Counted from the stretch's first letter, positions 36,084 to 47,772 are shown. The stretch is 64,000 nt of DNA from Roseiarcus sp963709185 (GCA_963709185.1 CAVPVQ010000028.1:248001-312000); one strand, 5' to 3'. Translations and numbers: made by a program. Notes: generated by a model not told the origin, from the letters alone.

Positions 36084-37250
36084 CTAAGCCGACAGCTCCG
36101 CCGCCAGGCGCCGCATGAAGGCGATGCACGCCTCGATCTGCGAATCCTCGAGGAATTCGTCGGGCTTGTGCGCCTGATCGATGGAGCCGGGCCCGCAAAC
36201 CACCGTCGGGAGACCGGCGGCCTGGAATTGCCCCGCTTCGGTGGCGAAGGACACCGCATGCGTGCGGTTGGCGCGCGCGATCTTCATGACCAGGGTTTCG
36301 GCGTTCGAACCGGGTTCGGCGGCCAGGCCAGGCACATCGGCCTCGACGATCGTCTCGACCTTCGGACCGGAGACAAAGCGGGTCAGGCGGGGCAACCCCA
36401 CCCGATCGATCCAGGACTCGACGAGACCCAGCGCCTCCATCGTCGGCACGCCGGGCAGGCCGCGGAACTCCCAATGGAACTTGCATTCGCGCGCCAGAAT
36501 ATTGCGCGCCGAGCCGCCGACGATCGTGCCGACGTGAAGCGTCGAATACGGTGGATCGAAGCGGGGATCGAGCCGATCCGGCGCCTCGTAGGTCCGCGCC
36601 AGGCGATAGATTTCGCTGACGATGTCGCAGGCGCAGGCGACCGCGTTGGCCCCCAGCGACGGCTTGGCCGAATGGGCCTCGACGCCGGTCACGGTGGTGC
36701 GGAAAGTGGCGATGCTCTTATGGGCGTCGGCGATTTCCATCATCGTCGGCTCGCCGACGATCACTGCCCCAGGACGCGGGATATCCTTGCCGAAACGACG
36801 AATGACATCGAGCGATCCCTCACACGTCGTCTCCTCGTCATAGCTCAGCAGGATGTGGATCGGCCGCCGCAGCGCGGCGGCCTTGAAGCTCGGAATCATC
36901 GCCAGCGCGATCGCATCGAAGCCCTTCATGTCGCAGGCGCCGCGCGCGTAGAGCCGCCCCGCGGCGGCGCGCAGCCGGAAGGGATCTCCGGTCCAGTTCT
37001 GGCCGGCGACCGGCACTACGTCGGTATGCCCGGACAGGACGACGCCGCCATCGACCGACGGCCCGATCGTCGCCAGCAGCGCGGCCTTGTCGCCGGCCGC
37101 GTTCGGCGCGCGCAACGTCGCAACGCCGTGCCCACGCAAATAGTCCTCGACGAAATCGATCAGCGGCAGATTGCTCTTGTCGCTTTCGGTGTCGAACGCC
37201 GCCAGGCGCTCGAGAAGGCCGATCGCCCTCGCCGTGATTTCGTCGTTCAT
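36084..37250 (-). CDS. argE: Acetylornithine deacetylase (M20 family)
   Basis: A 388-residue zinc hydrolase releasing ornithine from N-acetylornithine in arginine synthesis. M20 metal ligands and catalytic residues are visible: His in SGHTDVVPV, Asp in GACDMKGFDA, the Glu pair in SYDEETTCEGS, Glu/Asp in VGEPTMMEIADAHKS and the late His in DQAHKPDEF. SDKSNLPLIDFVEDYL is typical of ArgE. GGAGGTGCGGGG directly precedes ATG 37250. Alternative M20 substrates cannot be fully excluded, though whole-length resemblance favours ArgE. Confidence 0.88.
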   Translation of the reverse strand: MNDEITARAIGLLERLAAFDTESDKSNLPLIDFVEDYLRGHGVATLRAPNAAGDKAALLATIGPSVDGGVVLSGHTDVVPVAGQNWTGDPFRLRAAAGRLYARGACDMKGFDAIALAMIPSFKAAALRRPIHILLSYDEETTCEGSLDVIRRFGKDIPRPGAVIVGEPTMMEIADAHKSIATFRTTVTGVEAHSAKPSLGANAVACACDIVSEIYRLARTYEAPDRLDPRFDPPYSTLHVGTIVGGSARNILARECKFHWEFRGLPGVPTMEALGLVESWIDRVGLPRLTRFVSGPKVETIVEADVPGLAAEPGSNAETLVMKIARANRTHAVSFATEAGQFQAAGLPTVVCGPGSIDQAHKPDEFLEDSQIEACIAFMRRLAAELSA

Positions 37251-37362
37251 CCCCGCACCTCCGCCTCCAGCCTATCACAGGCGGAGAACGGCCCGCCTCG
37301 CGCGCGCCGTTGCGCGGGATATAAGGACTCGACGGCGCGCCACGCCTTGGTAGGATACGCGC

Positions 37363-37755
37363 ATGTACTCGTCGGTCAGCAACAACATCAAAGTCACCGT
37401 GCGTCCGAAATATCTGGCGGAGCGATCGGAGCCGGACGAAGACCGCTATTTCTGGTCCTACACGATTGAAATCGCCAATGACGGCGACCGAACCGTGCAA
37501 CTGACCCACCGCCATTGGCAGATCACCGACGCCAACGGCCGGCGCGAGGAAGTGCGCGGACCCGGCGTGGTCGGCGAGCAGCCGAAACTGAAGCCCGGCG
37601 ACGCGTTCAGTTACACCTCGGGCTGCCCGCTGCGCACGCCGAGCGGCCTGATGGTCGGAACCTATCGGATGGTCGACGAGAGCGGCGAGGCGTTCGACGT
37701 GGCGATCCCGGCGTTTTCGCTCGACAGTCCCCACGCCAGGCGGGTGCTCAACTGA
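37363..37755 (+). CDS. apaG: ApaG (Co2+/Mg2+ efflux-associated protein)
   Basis: A 130-residue ApaG, an immunoglobulin-like beta fold. Signature segments are FWSYTIEIANDGDRTVQLTHRHWQITD, GPGVVGEQPKLKPGDAFSYTSGCPL and MVGTYRMVDESGEAFDVAIPAF. The biochemical role is not settled: it is linked to Co/Mg resistance in enterobacteria. It is convergent with ccmG, with ten bases between the stops. Confidence 0.93.
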   Translation: MYSSVSNNIKVTVRPKYLAERSEPDEDRYFWSYTIEIANDGDRTVQLTHRHWQITDANGRREEVRGPGVVGEQPKLKPGDAFSYTSGCPLRTPSGLMVGTYRMVDESGEAFDVAIPAFSLDSPHARRVLN

Positions 37756-37764
37756 GGCGCAACG

Positions 37765-38346
37765 TCAGTTCATCGCCTTTTCGATCTGCGGCTTCACCAC
37801 GCTCGCCAGCGCCTCGGCGGTCAACGGTCCGATGAATTTGAACGCGACGGTGCCGTCGCCTTTGACGATGAAGGTCTCCGGCACGCCATAGACGCCCCAA
37901 TCGATGCCGGCCCGGCCATCGCGATCAAGCGCGACCCTGGCGTAGGGGTCGCCCTTGGCGCCGAGGAAGCGCCGCACATTCTCCGGATCGTCCTTCTGCG
38001 CCACGCCGACCAGCCGCACGCCTTTGGCGGCAAGCGCCTTGTCGGCGGCCAGATCGAGCAGAACGTCGTGCTCCTCGTGGCACGGCATGCACCAGGACGC
38101 GAAGACATTGACGACGGTGACATGGCCCTGCCTGAGATCGGCGTCCTTGAGCCCGGCGGCGTCCCCCAGACCGGGCAAATCGAGCGCCGGCGCGCTTTGG
38201 CCGATCAGCGCCGAGGGGATGCGCGACGCGTCCCCGGCCCATAAGGTCTTGTAAAATAGCGCCGCCAGCGCGCCGAAGATCAGCAGCGGCGCCAGAGCGA
38301 GCAGGCCGCGCCGCCGGGGGGCGACGGTCTTCTGGTCGAGGCTCAT
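37765..38346 (-). CDS. ccmG: Thiol:disulfide interchange protein CcmG/DsbE
   Basis: A 193-residue membrane-anchored thioredoxin that keeps the CXXCH cysteines of apocytochrome c reduced. One transmembrane helix (residues about 15-33) precedes the thioredoxin fold with the active site FASWCMPCHEEH, and the cis-Pro region YGVPETFIVKGDG. ATG 38346 overlaps the ccmD stop by four bases; an upstream in-frame ATG three residues earlier is less likely. It is last gene of the ccmC-ccmD-ccmG group. Confidence 0.93.
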   Translation of the reverse strand: MSLDQKTVAPRRRGLLALAPLLIFGALAALFYKTLWAGDASRIPSALIGQSAPALDLPGLGDAAGLKDADLRQGHVTVVNVFASWCMPCHEEHDVLLDLAADKALAAKGVRLVGVAQKDDPENVRRFLGAKGDPYARVALDRDGRAGIDWGVYGVPETFIVKGDGTVAFKFIGPLTAEALASVVKPQIEKAMN

Positions 38347-38504
38347 GGCTCGCACGATCGGCGCCCGCGCGCCTGCTCCAGCCGGCGCAAAGCGTGCGAT
38401 TGCGCGCGATAGTCGATTAGCACCGCGGCGATCATGGCGACGATCACCACCGCGGCGATCGCATAGGCGGCCGCGACAAAACCGAAATGCGGCGCCTCGA
38501 TCAT
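38343..38504 (-). CDS. ccmD: Heme exporter protein CcmD
   Basis: A 53-residue single-pass membrane protein: HFGFVAAAYAIAAVVIVAMIAAVLI forms the helix, followed by the conserved cytoplasmic DYRAQSHALRRLE. CcmD releases holo-CcmE from the CcmABC complex. ATG 38504 overlaps the ccmC stop and its own stop overlaps ccmG, so the small gene is translationally coupled on both sides. Confidence 0.85.
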   Translation of the reverse strand: MIEAPHFGFVAAAYAIAAVVIVAMIAAVLIDYRAQSHALRRLEQARGRRSCEP

Positions 38505-39262
38505 CCCTTGGCCGCTCCGGCCGCCAGTTGCGGGACGAAGGAATCGCCTTCGGCGGCGGCGATCATGGTCAGGCGGGCGACCCGCCGGCGCAGGATTTCG
38601 TTGCGGATCGCCATCACGTGCAGCGTGACGAACAGCAGGGTGAAGGCCAGCGACATGACCAGCAGCGGCCACAGCAGTTCGGGCGCGATGGTCGGCCCGC
38701 CGAGCCGGAACACCGATGCGGGCTGGTGCAGGGTGTTCCACCAATCGACCGAGAATTTGATGATCGGCAGGTCGACCGCGCCGACCAGCGTCAGCACCGC
38801 CGCCGCCCGCGCCGCGCGCCCGGCGTCCTCGATCGTGCGCCACAGCGCGATCAGCCCGAGATAGATGAGGAACAGCACCAGCACCGAGGTCAGCCGGGCG
38901 TCCCACACCCAATAGGTTCCCCACATCGGCTTGCCCCACAGCGAGCCGGTGGCGAGGCAGATGAAGGTGAAGCCGGCGCCGAGCGGGGCCGCCGCCTTCT
39001 GCGCGGCGTCGGCGAGGGGATGGCGCCAGACCAGCGTGCCGAGCGCCGCCAGCGTCATCACGCCGTAGATGAAACTCGCCAGCCACGCCGCCGGGACGTG
39101 CAAATACATGATGCGGACGGTTTCGCCCTGCTGATAGTCGGGCGGCGCTGCGAAGGACAGCCACAGGCCGACCGCAAACAGCGCCGCCGTCGCCGCGGCG
39201 AGCCACGGCGTCGCGCGCTGCGCCAGCGCGAGAAACACCGTCGGATTCGCGAGGCTTCCCAT
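38501..39262 (-). CDS. ccmC: Heme exporter protein CcmC
   Basis: A 253-residue, six-helix membrane protein that delivers heme to CcmE. The tryptophan-rich signature reads SLWGKPMWGTYWVWDARLTSVLVLFLIYLG, and the two heme-liganding His residues lie in MYLHVPAAW and WNTLHQPASV. In most alphaproteobacteria it directly follows ccmB; here an SDR gene and about 500 bases of spacer intervene. Confidence 0.94.
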   Translation of the reverse strand: MGSLANPTVFLALAQRATPWLAAATAALFAVGLWLSFAAPPDYQQGETVRIMYLHVPAAWLASFIYGVMTLAALGTLVWRHPLADAAQKAAAPLGAGFTFICLATGSLWGKPMWGTYWVWDARLTSVLVLFLIYLGLIALWRTIEDAGRAARAAAVLTLVGAVDLPIIKFSVDWWNTLHQPASVFRLGGPTIAPELLWPLLVMSLAFTLLFVTLHVMAIRNEILRRRVARLTMIAAAEGDSFVPQLAAGAAKG

Positions 39263-39505
39263 GGCGCCGTTCTACGCTCGCGCCGCGCGCGCCGCAATCG
39301 GGAGCCGATGTGCGAACCCTCGCCGCGCGCCGATGGTTTATTTCCGGTGAACGCGGGCGAGCATCGACCTTCGTCGCCTTGTTGGGGAAAATCTGACGCT
39401 TGGCGCGCAATACGACCAGCCGGAGTCGACCCAACGGAGACGTTCGTCATGCGTCAAAAATCAAGAGTTTTGCATGGCGAGTTACGTGACTCGCTGCGCC
39501 GCCGC

Positions 39506-39550
39506 GGCCAAGGCTGCGGTGTTTTGCAAAAACGCAGCCAGCGTGGCCCT
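39506..39550. terminator. Hairpin downstream of the ccm-inserted SDR gene
   Basis: Nested inverted repeats (GGCCA with TGGCC outside; GGCTGCG with CGCAGCC inside, around TTTTGCAAAA) lie immediately downstream of the SDR stop. No T-run follows. It could separate SDR transcription from ccmC. Confidence 0.4.
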
Positions 39551-40384
39551 TCAGCCCTCGCGGGTAGGTGGTCGATAGCGTTCCGCAAGCACGGGCTGCA
39601 AGTGAGTAGCTCGTAACACTGCGACCTGCGCGTCGCCAACCCGGTCGAACATCGTTGCGTCAGCGAGAGCGGGGACGCACACGAGTTCGTTGTCCATCAG
39701 CCCAGCTAGTGATGCGGTCACGAAGTCATCAGCGCTCATCATGGGTGGCAGCGCGGTGATATCGATGCCCTGCGAAGTGTGGAACTCAGTTTTGATCCGG
39801 CCCGGCAGGCAGATCTGAACTTTTACGCCGGTGCCGCTCAACTCCCCGGCGAGCGCCTGGGTAAAGGCGAGCATGAAGGCTTTCGCCCCGGCATAGGTCG
39901 CGCGATGCGGTAGCGGGTTGGACGGCAATGTGCCACTCAGCGCATACACCGATGAGATGTTGATGATCCCGCCGGCGCCGCGTCGGATCATACCCGGAAG
40001 CGCTGCGCGAGTGAGGCGGGTGACCGCGCGGACATGGATATCGATGAGATCATCGATCCCACTCGGGTCGATGGATGCAAACGGCTTGTAGCTGCCAAAG
40101 CCAGCGTTGTTGACGAGCAGGGCGAGAGCGTCGTCGCCTGTGACACGGGCCTCGACTTTCGCAAGCGCTTCGGGGTCGGTAAGGTCGGCACACATCACAT
40201 CGGCCTGCGCCGCAGAGTCTCGCCGCAGCTGCTCCGCAAGTCCTTCAAGCCGGTCGCGCCGACGGGCGACCAGAATGAGGTCATGGCCTTCCCGCGCGAG
40301 GCGTTTCGCGAATTCTGCGCCAATCCCGGACGATGCACCGGTTATCAGCGCCCGAGGGCGGCCCGAAGCGGAAGAAACTGCCAT
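39551..40384 (-). CDS. Short-chain dehydrogenase inserted between ccmB and ccmC
   Basis: A 277-residue NAD(P)-dependent SDR of the classical type. It has LITGASSGIGAEFAKRLA (cofactor motif), LVNNAGFGSYKPF, INISSVYALSG with the catalytic Ser, and YAGAKAFMLAF with Tyr and Lys. It resembles DltE/YqjQ-type dehydrogenases; substrate unknown. It has no role in cytochrome c maturation. It sits in the ccm locus with its own promoter and palindrome, and its codon use and flanks are less GC-rich than the neighbours, suggesting a later insertion. Confidence 0.87.
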   Translation of the reverse strand: MAVSSASGRPRALITGASSGIGAEFAKRLAREGHDLILVARRRDRLEGLAEQLRRDSAAQADVMCADLTDPEALAKVEARVTGDDALALLVNNAGFGSYKPFASIDPSGIDDLIDIHVRAVTRLTRAALPGMIRRGAGGIINISSVYALSGTLPSNPLPHRATYAGAKAFMLAFTQALAGELSGTGVKVQICLPGRIKTEFHTSQGIDITALPPMMSADDFVTASLAGLMDNELVCVPALADATMFDRVGDAQVAVLRATHLQPVLAERYRPPTREG

Positions 40385-40410
40385 ATCAGGCTCCGTGTTC
40401 CGATGTCATT

Positions 40411-40448
40411 TATTGATATTCAATACTGACCCCGCGTCGGAACGGCAA
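40411..40448 (-). promoter_or_regulatory. Promoter of the inserted SDR gene with an overlapping palindrome
   Basis: On the minus strand TTGCCG (40448-40443) is followed after 17 bases by TATTGA (40425-40420). This -10 is the first arm of a perfect palindrome, TATTGATATTCAATA on the plus strand at 40411-40425. The layout is that of an operator covering a -10 box. The start codon is 27 bases further. No regulator gene is adjacent. Confidence 0.5.
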
Positions 40449-40615
40449 AAGCAGCGGACCGACTCGCTCCTGCCGTGCATTATTCAACAATTTCGCTCTC
40501 TTCCTCCGCCCTCGAAAGATCAGCGACTTACTCTGCGCAGAAATTAGGGGCAGATGTCCGCTCTCCACCCACGGCCGCCCCTTGGAGGCGGGTGCCAAGC
40601 GTTTGATTTTATCCG

Positions 40616-41287
40616 CTAATCCCGCGCCAGCCGCAACGCCGCCGCCGCGGCGAACGGCGCGGCGGCGAGCGCGGCGAGCGAAAACGCGCAGAGCACCAGA
40701 AACGGCGGCAGGAAGGGCGCCGCGCCGCCGCTGGCCGCCGAGGCTGCGGCGACGCCAAAAATCAGCGCCGGAATGGTCAGCGGCAGCACCAGCACCGCCA
40801 TCAGCAGGCCGCCCCGGCGCAAAGAGACGGTCAGCGCCGCGCCGATCGCGCCGATCATCGTCAGCGCCGGCGTGCCGACCAGAAGGCTCAGGGCGACGAG
40901 CGCCAGCGCGTCGGCGTCGAGCGCCAGCATCAGGCCGAACAGCGGGCTCACCACGACGAGCGGCAAGGCGCTGGTCGTCCAATGCGCGGCGCATTTGACG
41001 AGAACGACGATCTCCAGCGGCAGCCGCCCGTTGACCAGCAGGTCGAGCGAACCATCCTCCTCTTCGCCGCGAAACAGGCGATCGAGGCCGAGCAGGGTGG
41101 ACAGCAGCGCGGCGATCCACAGAATCGCCGGACCGATGCGCGCCAGCAGGCCGAGGTCGGGGCCGATCGCGAACGGCATGATCGCGACGAGGATCAGGAA
41201 GAACACCGCGCCGGTTGACGCGCCGCCGCCGATCCGCCGGGCGATCCGCCATTCGCGCAGGAACAGGGCGGTCACAGCGTCGTTCAT
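40616..41287 (-). CDS. ccmB: Heme exporter protein CcmB
   Basis: A 223-residue, six-helix permease of the CcmAB ABC transporter. Family segments are ALFLREWRIARRIGGG at the start, LLGLDRLFRGEEEDGSLDLLV, which contains the cytoplasmic coupling sequence, and LPLTIPALIFGVAA. It lies ten bases after ccmA. The next ccm gene (ccmC) is displaced by about 1.35 kb. Confidence 0.92.
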   Translation of the reverse strand: MNDAVTALFLREWRIARRIGGGASTGAVFFLILVAIMPFAIGPDLGLLARIGPAILWIAALLSTLLGLDRLFRGEEEDGSLDLLVNGRLPLEIVVLVKCAAHWTTSALPLVVVSPLFGLMLALDADALALVALSLLVGTPALTMIGAIGAALTVSLRRGGLLMAVLVLPLTIPALIFGVAAASAASGGAAPFLPPFLVLCAFSLAALAAAPFAAAAALRLARD

Positions 41288-41297
41288 CGCGGGGTCT

Positions 41298-41948
41298 TCA
41301 TGGATCGGCGGGCTCCATGGCGCCGAGCTTCAACTCCCGCGCGTCCAAATCAAGCGGCGCATGGGTCGCCGCGACGATCAGGCCGCCGCCGGCCAGATGC
41401 GCGCGCATGATTTCGGCCAGACGCGCCTGCGCGGCGGCGTCGAGCGCGCTGGTCGGCTCGTCGAGCAGCCAGAGCGGCCGATCGGCGCCGAGCAGCCGCG
41501 CCAGCGCGACCCGCCGCCGCTGGCCCGCCGACAGAACATTGATCGGAAATTCGATGGCGTGGGCCATGCCGAACCGCTCCAGCGCGGCGGCGGCGCCCAT
41601 CGAACCCGCCTCACGGCCGGGCGCCGGCGCCTCATCCCGCCCGCGCAACATCCGCGCCCAGAATTCGAGATTCTCCCCGGCGGTCAGCGCGCCCTTCAGC
41701 GCGTCGGCATGGCCGACATAATGCGTTTGCTGTCCGATGGCCTGGCCATCGTCGCCGCCCTCAAGCGTAATCGTCCCCGCCGTCACCGGAATGAGGCCGG
41801 CGATGGCGCGCAGCAGGCTCGACTTGCCCGCGCCGTTGGGGCCGGTGACGATCAGCGCCTCGCCCGCCTCCACAGCGAACGTCAGGCCGGAGAACAATCG
41901 CCGCCCGCCCCGCTCGATCGCAACATCGGCGCCAGTCAAGCGCATCAC
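41298..41948 (-). CDS. ccmA: Heme exporter ATP-binding protein CcmA
   Basis: A 216-residue ABC ATPase powering release of holo-CcmE. Walker A is TGPNGAGKSSLLRAIAGL, the signature is LSAGQRRRVALARLL and Walker B is PLWLLDEPTSALD. HYVGHADALKGALTAGENLEFWA is characteristic of CcmA. It is divergent from acnA across about 113 bases, an arrangement shared by many Hyphomicrobiales. Confidence 0.94.
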   Translation of the reverse strand: MMRLTGADVAIERGGRRLFSGLTFAVEAGEALIVTGPNGAGKSSLLRAIAGLIPVTAGTITLEGGDDGQAIGQQTHYVGHADALKGALTAGENLEFWARMLRGRDEAPAPGREAGSMGAAAALERFGMAHAIEFPINVLSAGQRRRVALARLLGADRPLWLLDEPTSALDAAAQARLAEIMRAHLAGGGLIVAATHAPLDLDARELKLGAMEPADP

Positions 41949-41988
41949 GACTTCTCCAGAGCAGCAATTCAGGCGATTTCACGACATT

Positions 41989-42023
41989 GTTGTGTAGCCG
42001 GTCGGGCCGAATATATCTATAAC
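41989..42023 (+). promoter_or_regulatory. Possible promoter of acnA
   Basis: An AT-rich patch in the ccmA-acnA divergent region holds TATATC (42012-42017) and TATAAC (42018-42023). TTGTGT (41990-41995) stands 16 bases upstream of TATATC. These are partial matches to sigma-70 elements, about 40 bases before the acnA start. Confidence 0.33.
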
Positions 42024-42061
42024 GACGACGCTCCCCTTTCATCCGCGCCGGAGGCCGTTCG

Positions 42062-44773
<2,712 letters not shown>

Positions 44774-44813
44774 GCGTGATGCGCGACCGGATTCGGCGTC
44801 ATGAATCCTGACG

Positions 44814-45850
44814 TTGCGCGAGAGTTTCGACCGCCAGGCCGGATGGTGCGAGCGGCTGGGTTCGCCGTTCACCGCGCTCGCCTGCCGCGCGCTGGCGGCG
44901 CGTCTGTCCGAGGGCTCCGCGTTCGGCGCCCGGCTGCTGAACTGGCCGGGCGACCCGACGAAGGATCTGATCGCGCTGCGCGCCTGCGGCGCCTTGAACG
45001 CTCTGGCGCGGGAGGGCCATCCAGCGCTCGCGCCGATCTACCCGCCCCATCGCCTGCCCTCGGAAGATCCGTTCTGGCTCGGCGCGCAGGCGGCGATCGC
45101 CAGCGACGACGCGCGATTGACCGCCTTTCTCGACAGCGCGCCGCAAACCAACGAGGTGGCCCGGTCGGGCGCGCTGCTGCCGGGATGCCTGGAGATCGCG
45201 CGTCGCGCCGGCCTGCCGCTCGCCATCCGCGAAATCGGCTCCAGCGCCGGATTGAACCTGCTGCTCGACCGCTATTTCTATCGATACGGCGCGTTCGCAT
45301 GGGGCGCGCGCGACGCCGAAGTGACGATCGACTGCGAATGGCGCGGCCCGAGCCACGCCTTGCCCGCCACCCTCGAAGTCGCCGAGCGAATCGGATGCGA
45401 TCTTCTGCCGATCGACGCCAGCGACCCGGTCAGCCGGGAGCGGATGCTCGCCTATATCTGGCCGGACCAGACCGCGCGGGTCGCACGCGCGGAAGCCGCG
45501 CTGAATCTCGCCGCGCGGGAGAGCGTCGAGGTGGAGGCGGCCGACGCCGCTGAGTTCACGGCGCGGCAATTGCGCGTGGGGCGCCCGGACGCGCGCTGGT
45601 TCTGATGCACAGCATTTTCTGGCAATATTTGCCCGCGCCGACCGCGGCGGCGATCCGGGACGCTGTCGCGCAAGCGGCGCGCGAGGCGACGCGCGCCAGT
45701 CCGTTCGCCTGGCTGCGCATGGAGGCGGAAGCCGGCGAAAAGCGCGGCGCGGTGGTGCGCCTGTCGCTGTGGCCGCAAGGTCCGGTCGACGAGCCGATCG
45801 CCGTCGCCGACTTCCATGGCCGCTGGCTCGAATGGCGCGGGATCGCGTAG
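44814..45850 (+). CDS. DUF2332 family protein (one frameshift)
   Basis: The first part, from TTG 44814, reads RESFDRQAGWCERLGSPFTALACRALA and REIGSSAGLNLLLDRYFYRYG, the DUF2332 signature. It runs into a stop at 45605 after RPDARWF. Shifting one base near 45590 gives ALVLMHSIFWQYLP and the remaining C-terminus to 45850. Merged length is about 345 residues, normal for the family. The function of DUF2332 proteins is unknown; the central GSSAGLN region looks like a Rossmann-type SAM motif, so methyltransferase activity is only a guess. It is followed closely by the MBL hydrolase gene. Confidence 0.78.
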
Positions 45851-45859
45851 GGCGGGACG

Positions 45860-46909
45860 ATGAACAAGACGTCGGAGCCAGCGCCGCTGGCCTTTCCGTT
45901 CGCCGCGCCGCCCGGACCGGGCGAGGCGTTCGAAGCGGCGCCCGGCGTGCTATGGGCGCGGATTCCGCTGCCGTTCCGGCTGGATCACGTGAACGTCTAT
46001 TTTCTCGACGACGGCGACGGCTGGGCGGTGGTGGACACCGGCATCGACAGTCCCGACGCGCGCGCGGCATGGGAGGCGCTGCTCGCCGGCCCGCTATCGG
46101 GCCGCCCGCTGACGCGGCTCATCGTCACCCACATGCACCCCGATCACATCGGCCTCGCGGGCTGGCTGACCGAGCGGTTCGACATTCCGCTGGCGACCAG
46201 CCAGACCGCGTATATCGAATGCCTCAACCTCAGCCTCGCGCCGGGCAAGCTGCAGGCGCCGGTCTATCGCGACTTTTATCTGCGCAATGGCCTGGATGAA
46301 GCGACGACGGCGCTGATCGCGACGATGGGCCACGATTACCTCGGCATGGTGGCGCCTTTGCCGCCGACCTTCGACCGTCTGGTGGCGGGCGATCGCCTGA
46401 CGATCGGCAAGCGCGATTTCGCCGTGCTGGCGGGCGACGGCCACGCGCCCGAACAGCTCATGCTGTTCAACCCCGAGGAGAGGCTGTTCCTGGCGGCCGA
46501 CCAGGTCCTCGCGAAGATCTCGCCGAATGTCAGCGTCTCCGCACTGAGCCCGCGCGGCGACCCGCTCGGCCTCTACCTGCGCTCGCTGGCGGCGTTGAAG
46601 GCGGGCCTCCCCGCGGGATCGCTCGTTCTGCCGGGCCATCAGTTGCCGTTCACCGGCCTGCACGAGCGCATCGACGAACTCACGGCGCATCACGAGGCGC
46701 GCTGTGAGGCTTTGCTGCGCGCCTGCCGCAGCAAGCCGCACCGGCCGGCCGAGCTGCTGCCCGTGCTGTTCACGCGCGAGCTCAACCCGCACCAGATGGG
46801 CTTCGCGTTCAGCGAATTGCTCGCGCATGTCAATTATCTCGTCGATCGGGGCGATCTGGTGTGGACCGAACGCGACGGGGCGCGAACGCGGCTGGCGACC
46901 GCTCGTTAG
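45860..46909 (+). CDS. MBL-fold metallo-hydrolase
   Basis: A 349-residue cytosolic metallo-beta-lactamase-fold protein. The HxHxDH metal motif is THMHPDHIGLAGW (near residue 93). Later ligands are His in AGDGHAPEQL, Asp in LFLAADQVLAKIS and His in VLPGHQLPF. A C-terminal winged-helix-like extension (HPAELLPVLFTREL-type, reading PHRPAELLPVLF) places it with LACTB2-like proteins of the glyoxalase II-like group. The substrate is unknown. It lies nine bases after the DUF2332 gene. Confidence 0.88.
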   Translation: MNKTSEPAPLAFPFAAPPGPGEAFEAAPGVLWARIPLPFRLDHVNVYFLDDGDGWAVVDTGIDSPDARAAWEALLAGPLSGRPLTRLIVTHMHPDHIGLAGWLTERFDIPLATSQTAYIECLNLSLAPGKLQAPVYRDFYLRNGLDEATTALIATMGHDYLGMVAPLPPTFDRLVAGDRLTIGKRDFAVLAGDGHAPEQLMLFNPEERLFLAADQVLAKISPNVSVSALSPRGDPLGLYLRSLAALKAGLPAGSLVLPGHQLPFTGLHERIDELTAHHEARCEALLRACRSKPHRPAELLPVLFTRELNPHQMGFAFSELLAHVNYLVDRGDLVWTERDGARTRLATAR

Positions 46910-47007
46910 GCCGGGCCGCCGCACAAGCGTTTCTCGCCGCACTTTGACGCGCGACCCGGTGCGCTTAGGGTGCGCTCCCCCGCATCGGCTTCACAGGACC
47001 CCCGGCG

Positions 47008-47772
47008 TTGCGAAGACTGTTCATCATCGGAATCGGCGCCGGGCGCCGCGACCACGTCACCGTCCAGGCGATCAACGCGCTCAACGCGGTCGATGTGTTC
47101 TTCATCATCGACAAGGGCGACGAGAAGGCCGAGCTGAACCGCATCCGGCAGGAAATCTGCGAGACCTACATCAAGGACCGGACTTACCGGATGGTCGCGG
47201 CGCCCGATCCCGAGCGCGACCGAATGGCTTCGTCCTACCGATCGGCGGTGAGGGATTGGCACGAGCGGCGCGTCGAGATTTTCGAAGAGATGATCGCGCG
47301 GGAGCTGAAGGACGGCGAATGCGGGGGCTTTCTGGTGTGGGGCGATCCCGCGCTCTACGACAGCACATTGCGGATTGTCCAACAGATCGTCGCCCGCGGC
47401 GCAGTCGCCTTCACCTATGAGGTGATCCCGGGGATCAGCAGCATCCAGGCGCTCGCCGCCGCGCACAGGATTTCGCTGACCCGGATCGGCGCGCCGCTTC
47501 GCATCGCCACCGGCCGCAACCTGGCGGACGATTCTGCCGACGAATTCGACGATGTGGTGGTGATGCTCGACGGCAATTGCAGCTTCAACATGGTTAAGCG
47601 AACCGACGTCGATATCTATTGGGGCGCCTATCTCGGAACCGCGGATGAAATCCTCTTGGCGGGCGATTTGCGGCAGGTGGCCGGAGATATCGAGAAAATC
47701 CGCGCGGCGGCGCGGGCGCGAAAGGGATGGATTTTCGACACCTACCTGTTGAGAAGGAAAGACGGGGCCTGA
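47008..47772 (+). CDS. cobF: Precorrin-6A synthase (deacetylating) CobF
   Basis: A 254-residue SAM-dependent methyltransferase of the CbiF/CobA-like tetrapyrrole family that methylates C1 of precorrin-5 and releases acetate in aerobic cobalamin synthesis. It shows LFIIGIGAGRRDHVTVQAINAL (N-terminal SAM region), FLVWGDPALYDSTLRI and VIPGISSIQALAAAHRI. TTG 47008 is the probable start, with AGGA upstream. No other cob genes are near, so this cob gene stands alone. No cobalamin riboswitch fits in the short leader. Confidence 0.9.
   Translation: MRRLFIIGIGAGRRDHVTVQAINALNAVDVFFIIDKGDEKAELNRIRQEICETYIKDRTYRMVAAPDPERDRMASSYRSAVRDWHERRVEIFEEMIARELKDGECGGFLVWGDPALYDSTLRIVQQIVARGAVAFTYEVIPGISSIQALAAAHRISLTRIGAPLRIATGRNLADDSADEFDDVVVMLDGNCSFNMVKRTDVDIYWGAYLGTADEILLAGDLRQVAGDIEKIRAAARARKGWIFDTYLLRRKDGA

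Noticed and set aside
46910..47007. A cobalamin riboswitch ahead of cobF
   Set aside because: Under 100 bases are available and no B12-box-like element could be found; the class needs about 200 bases.
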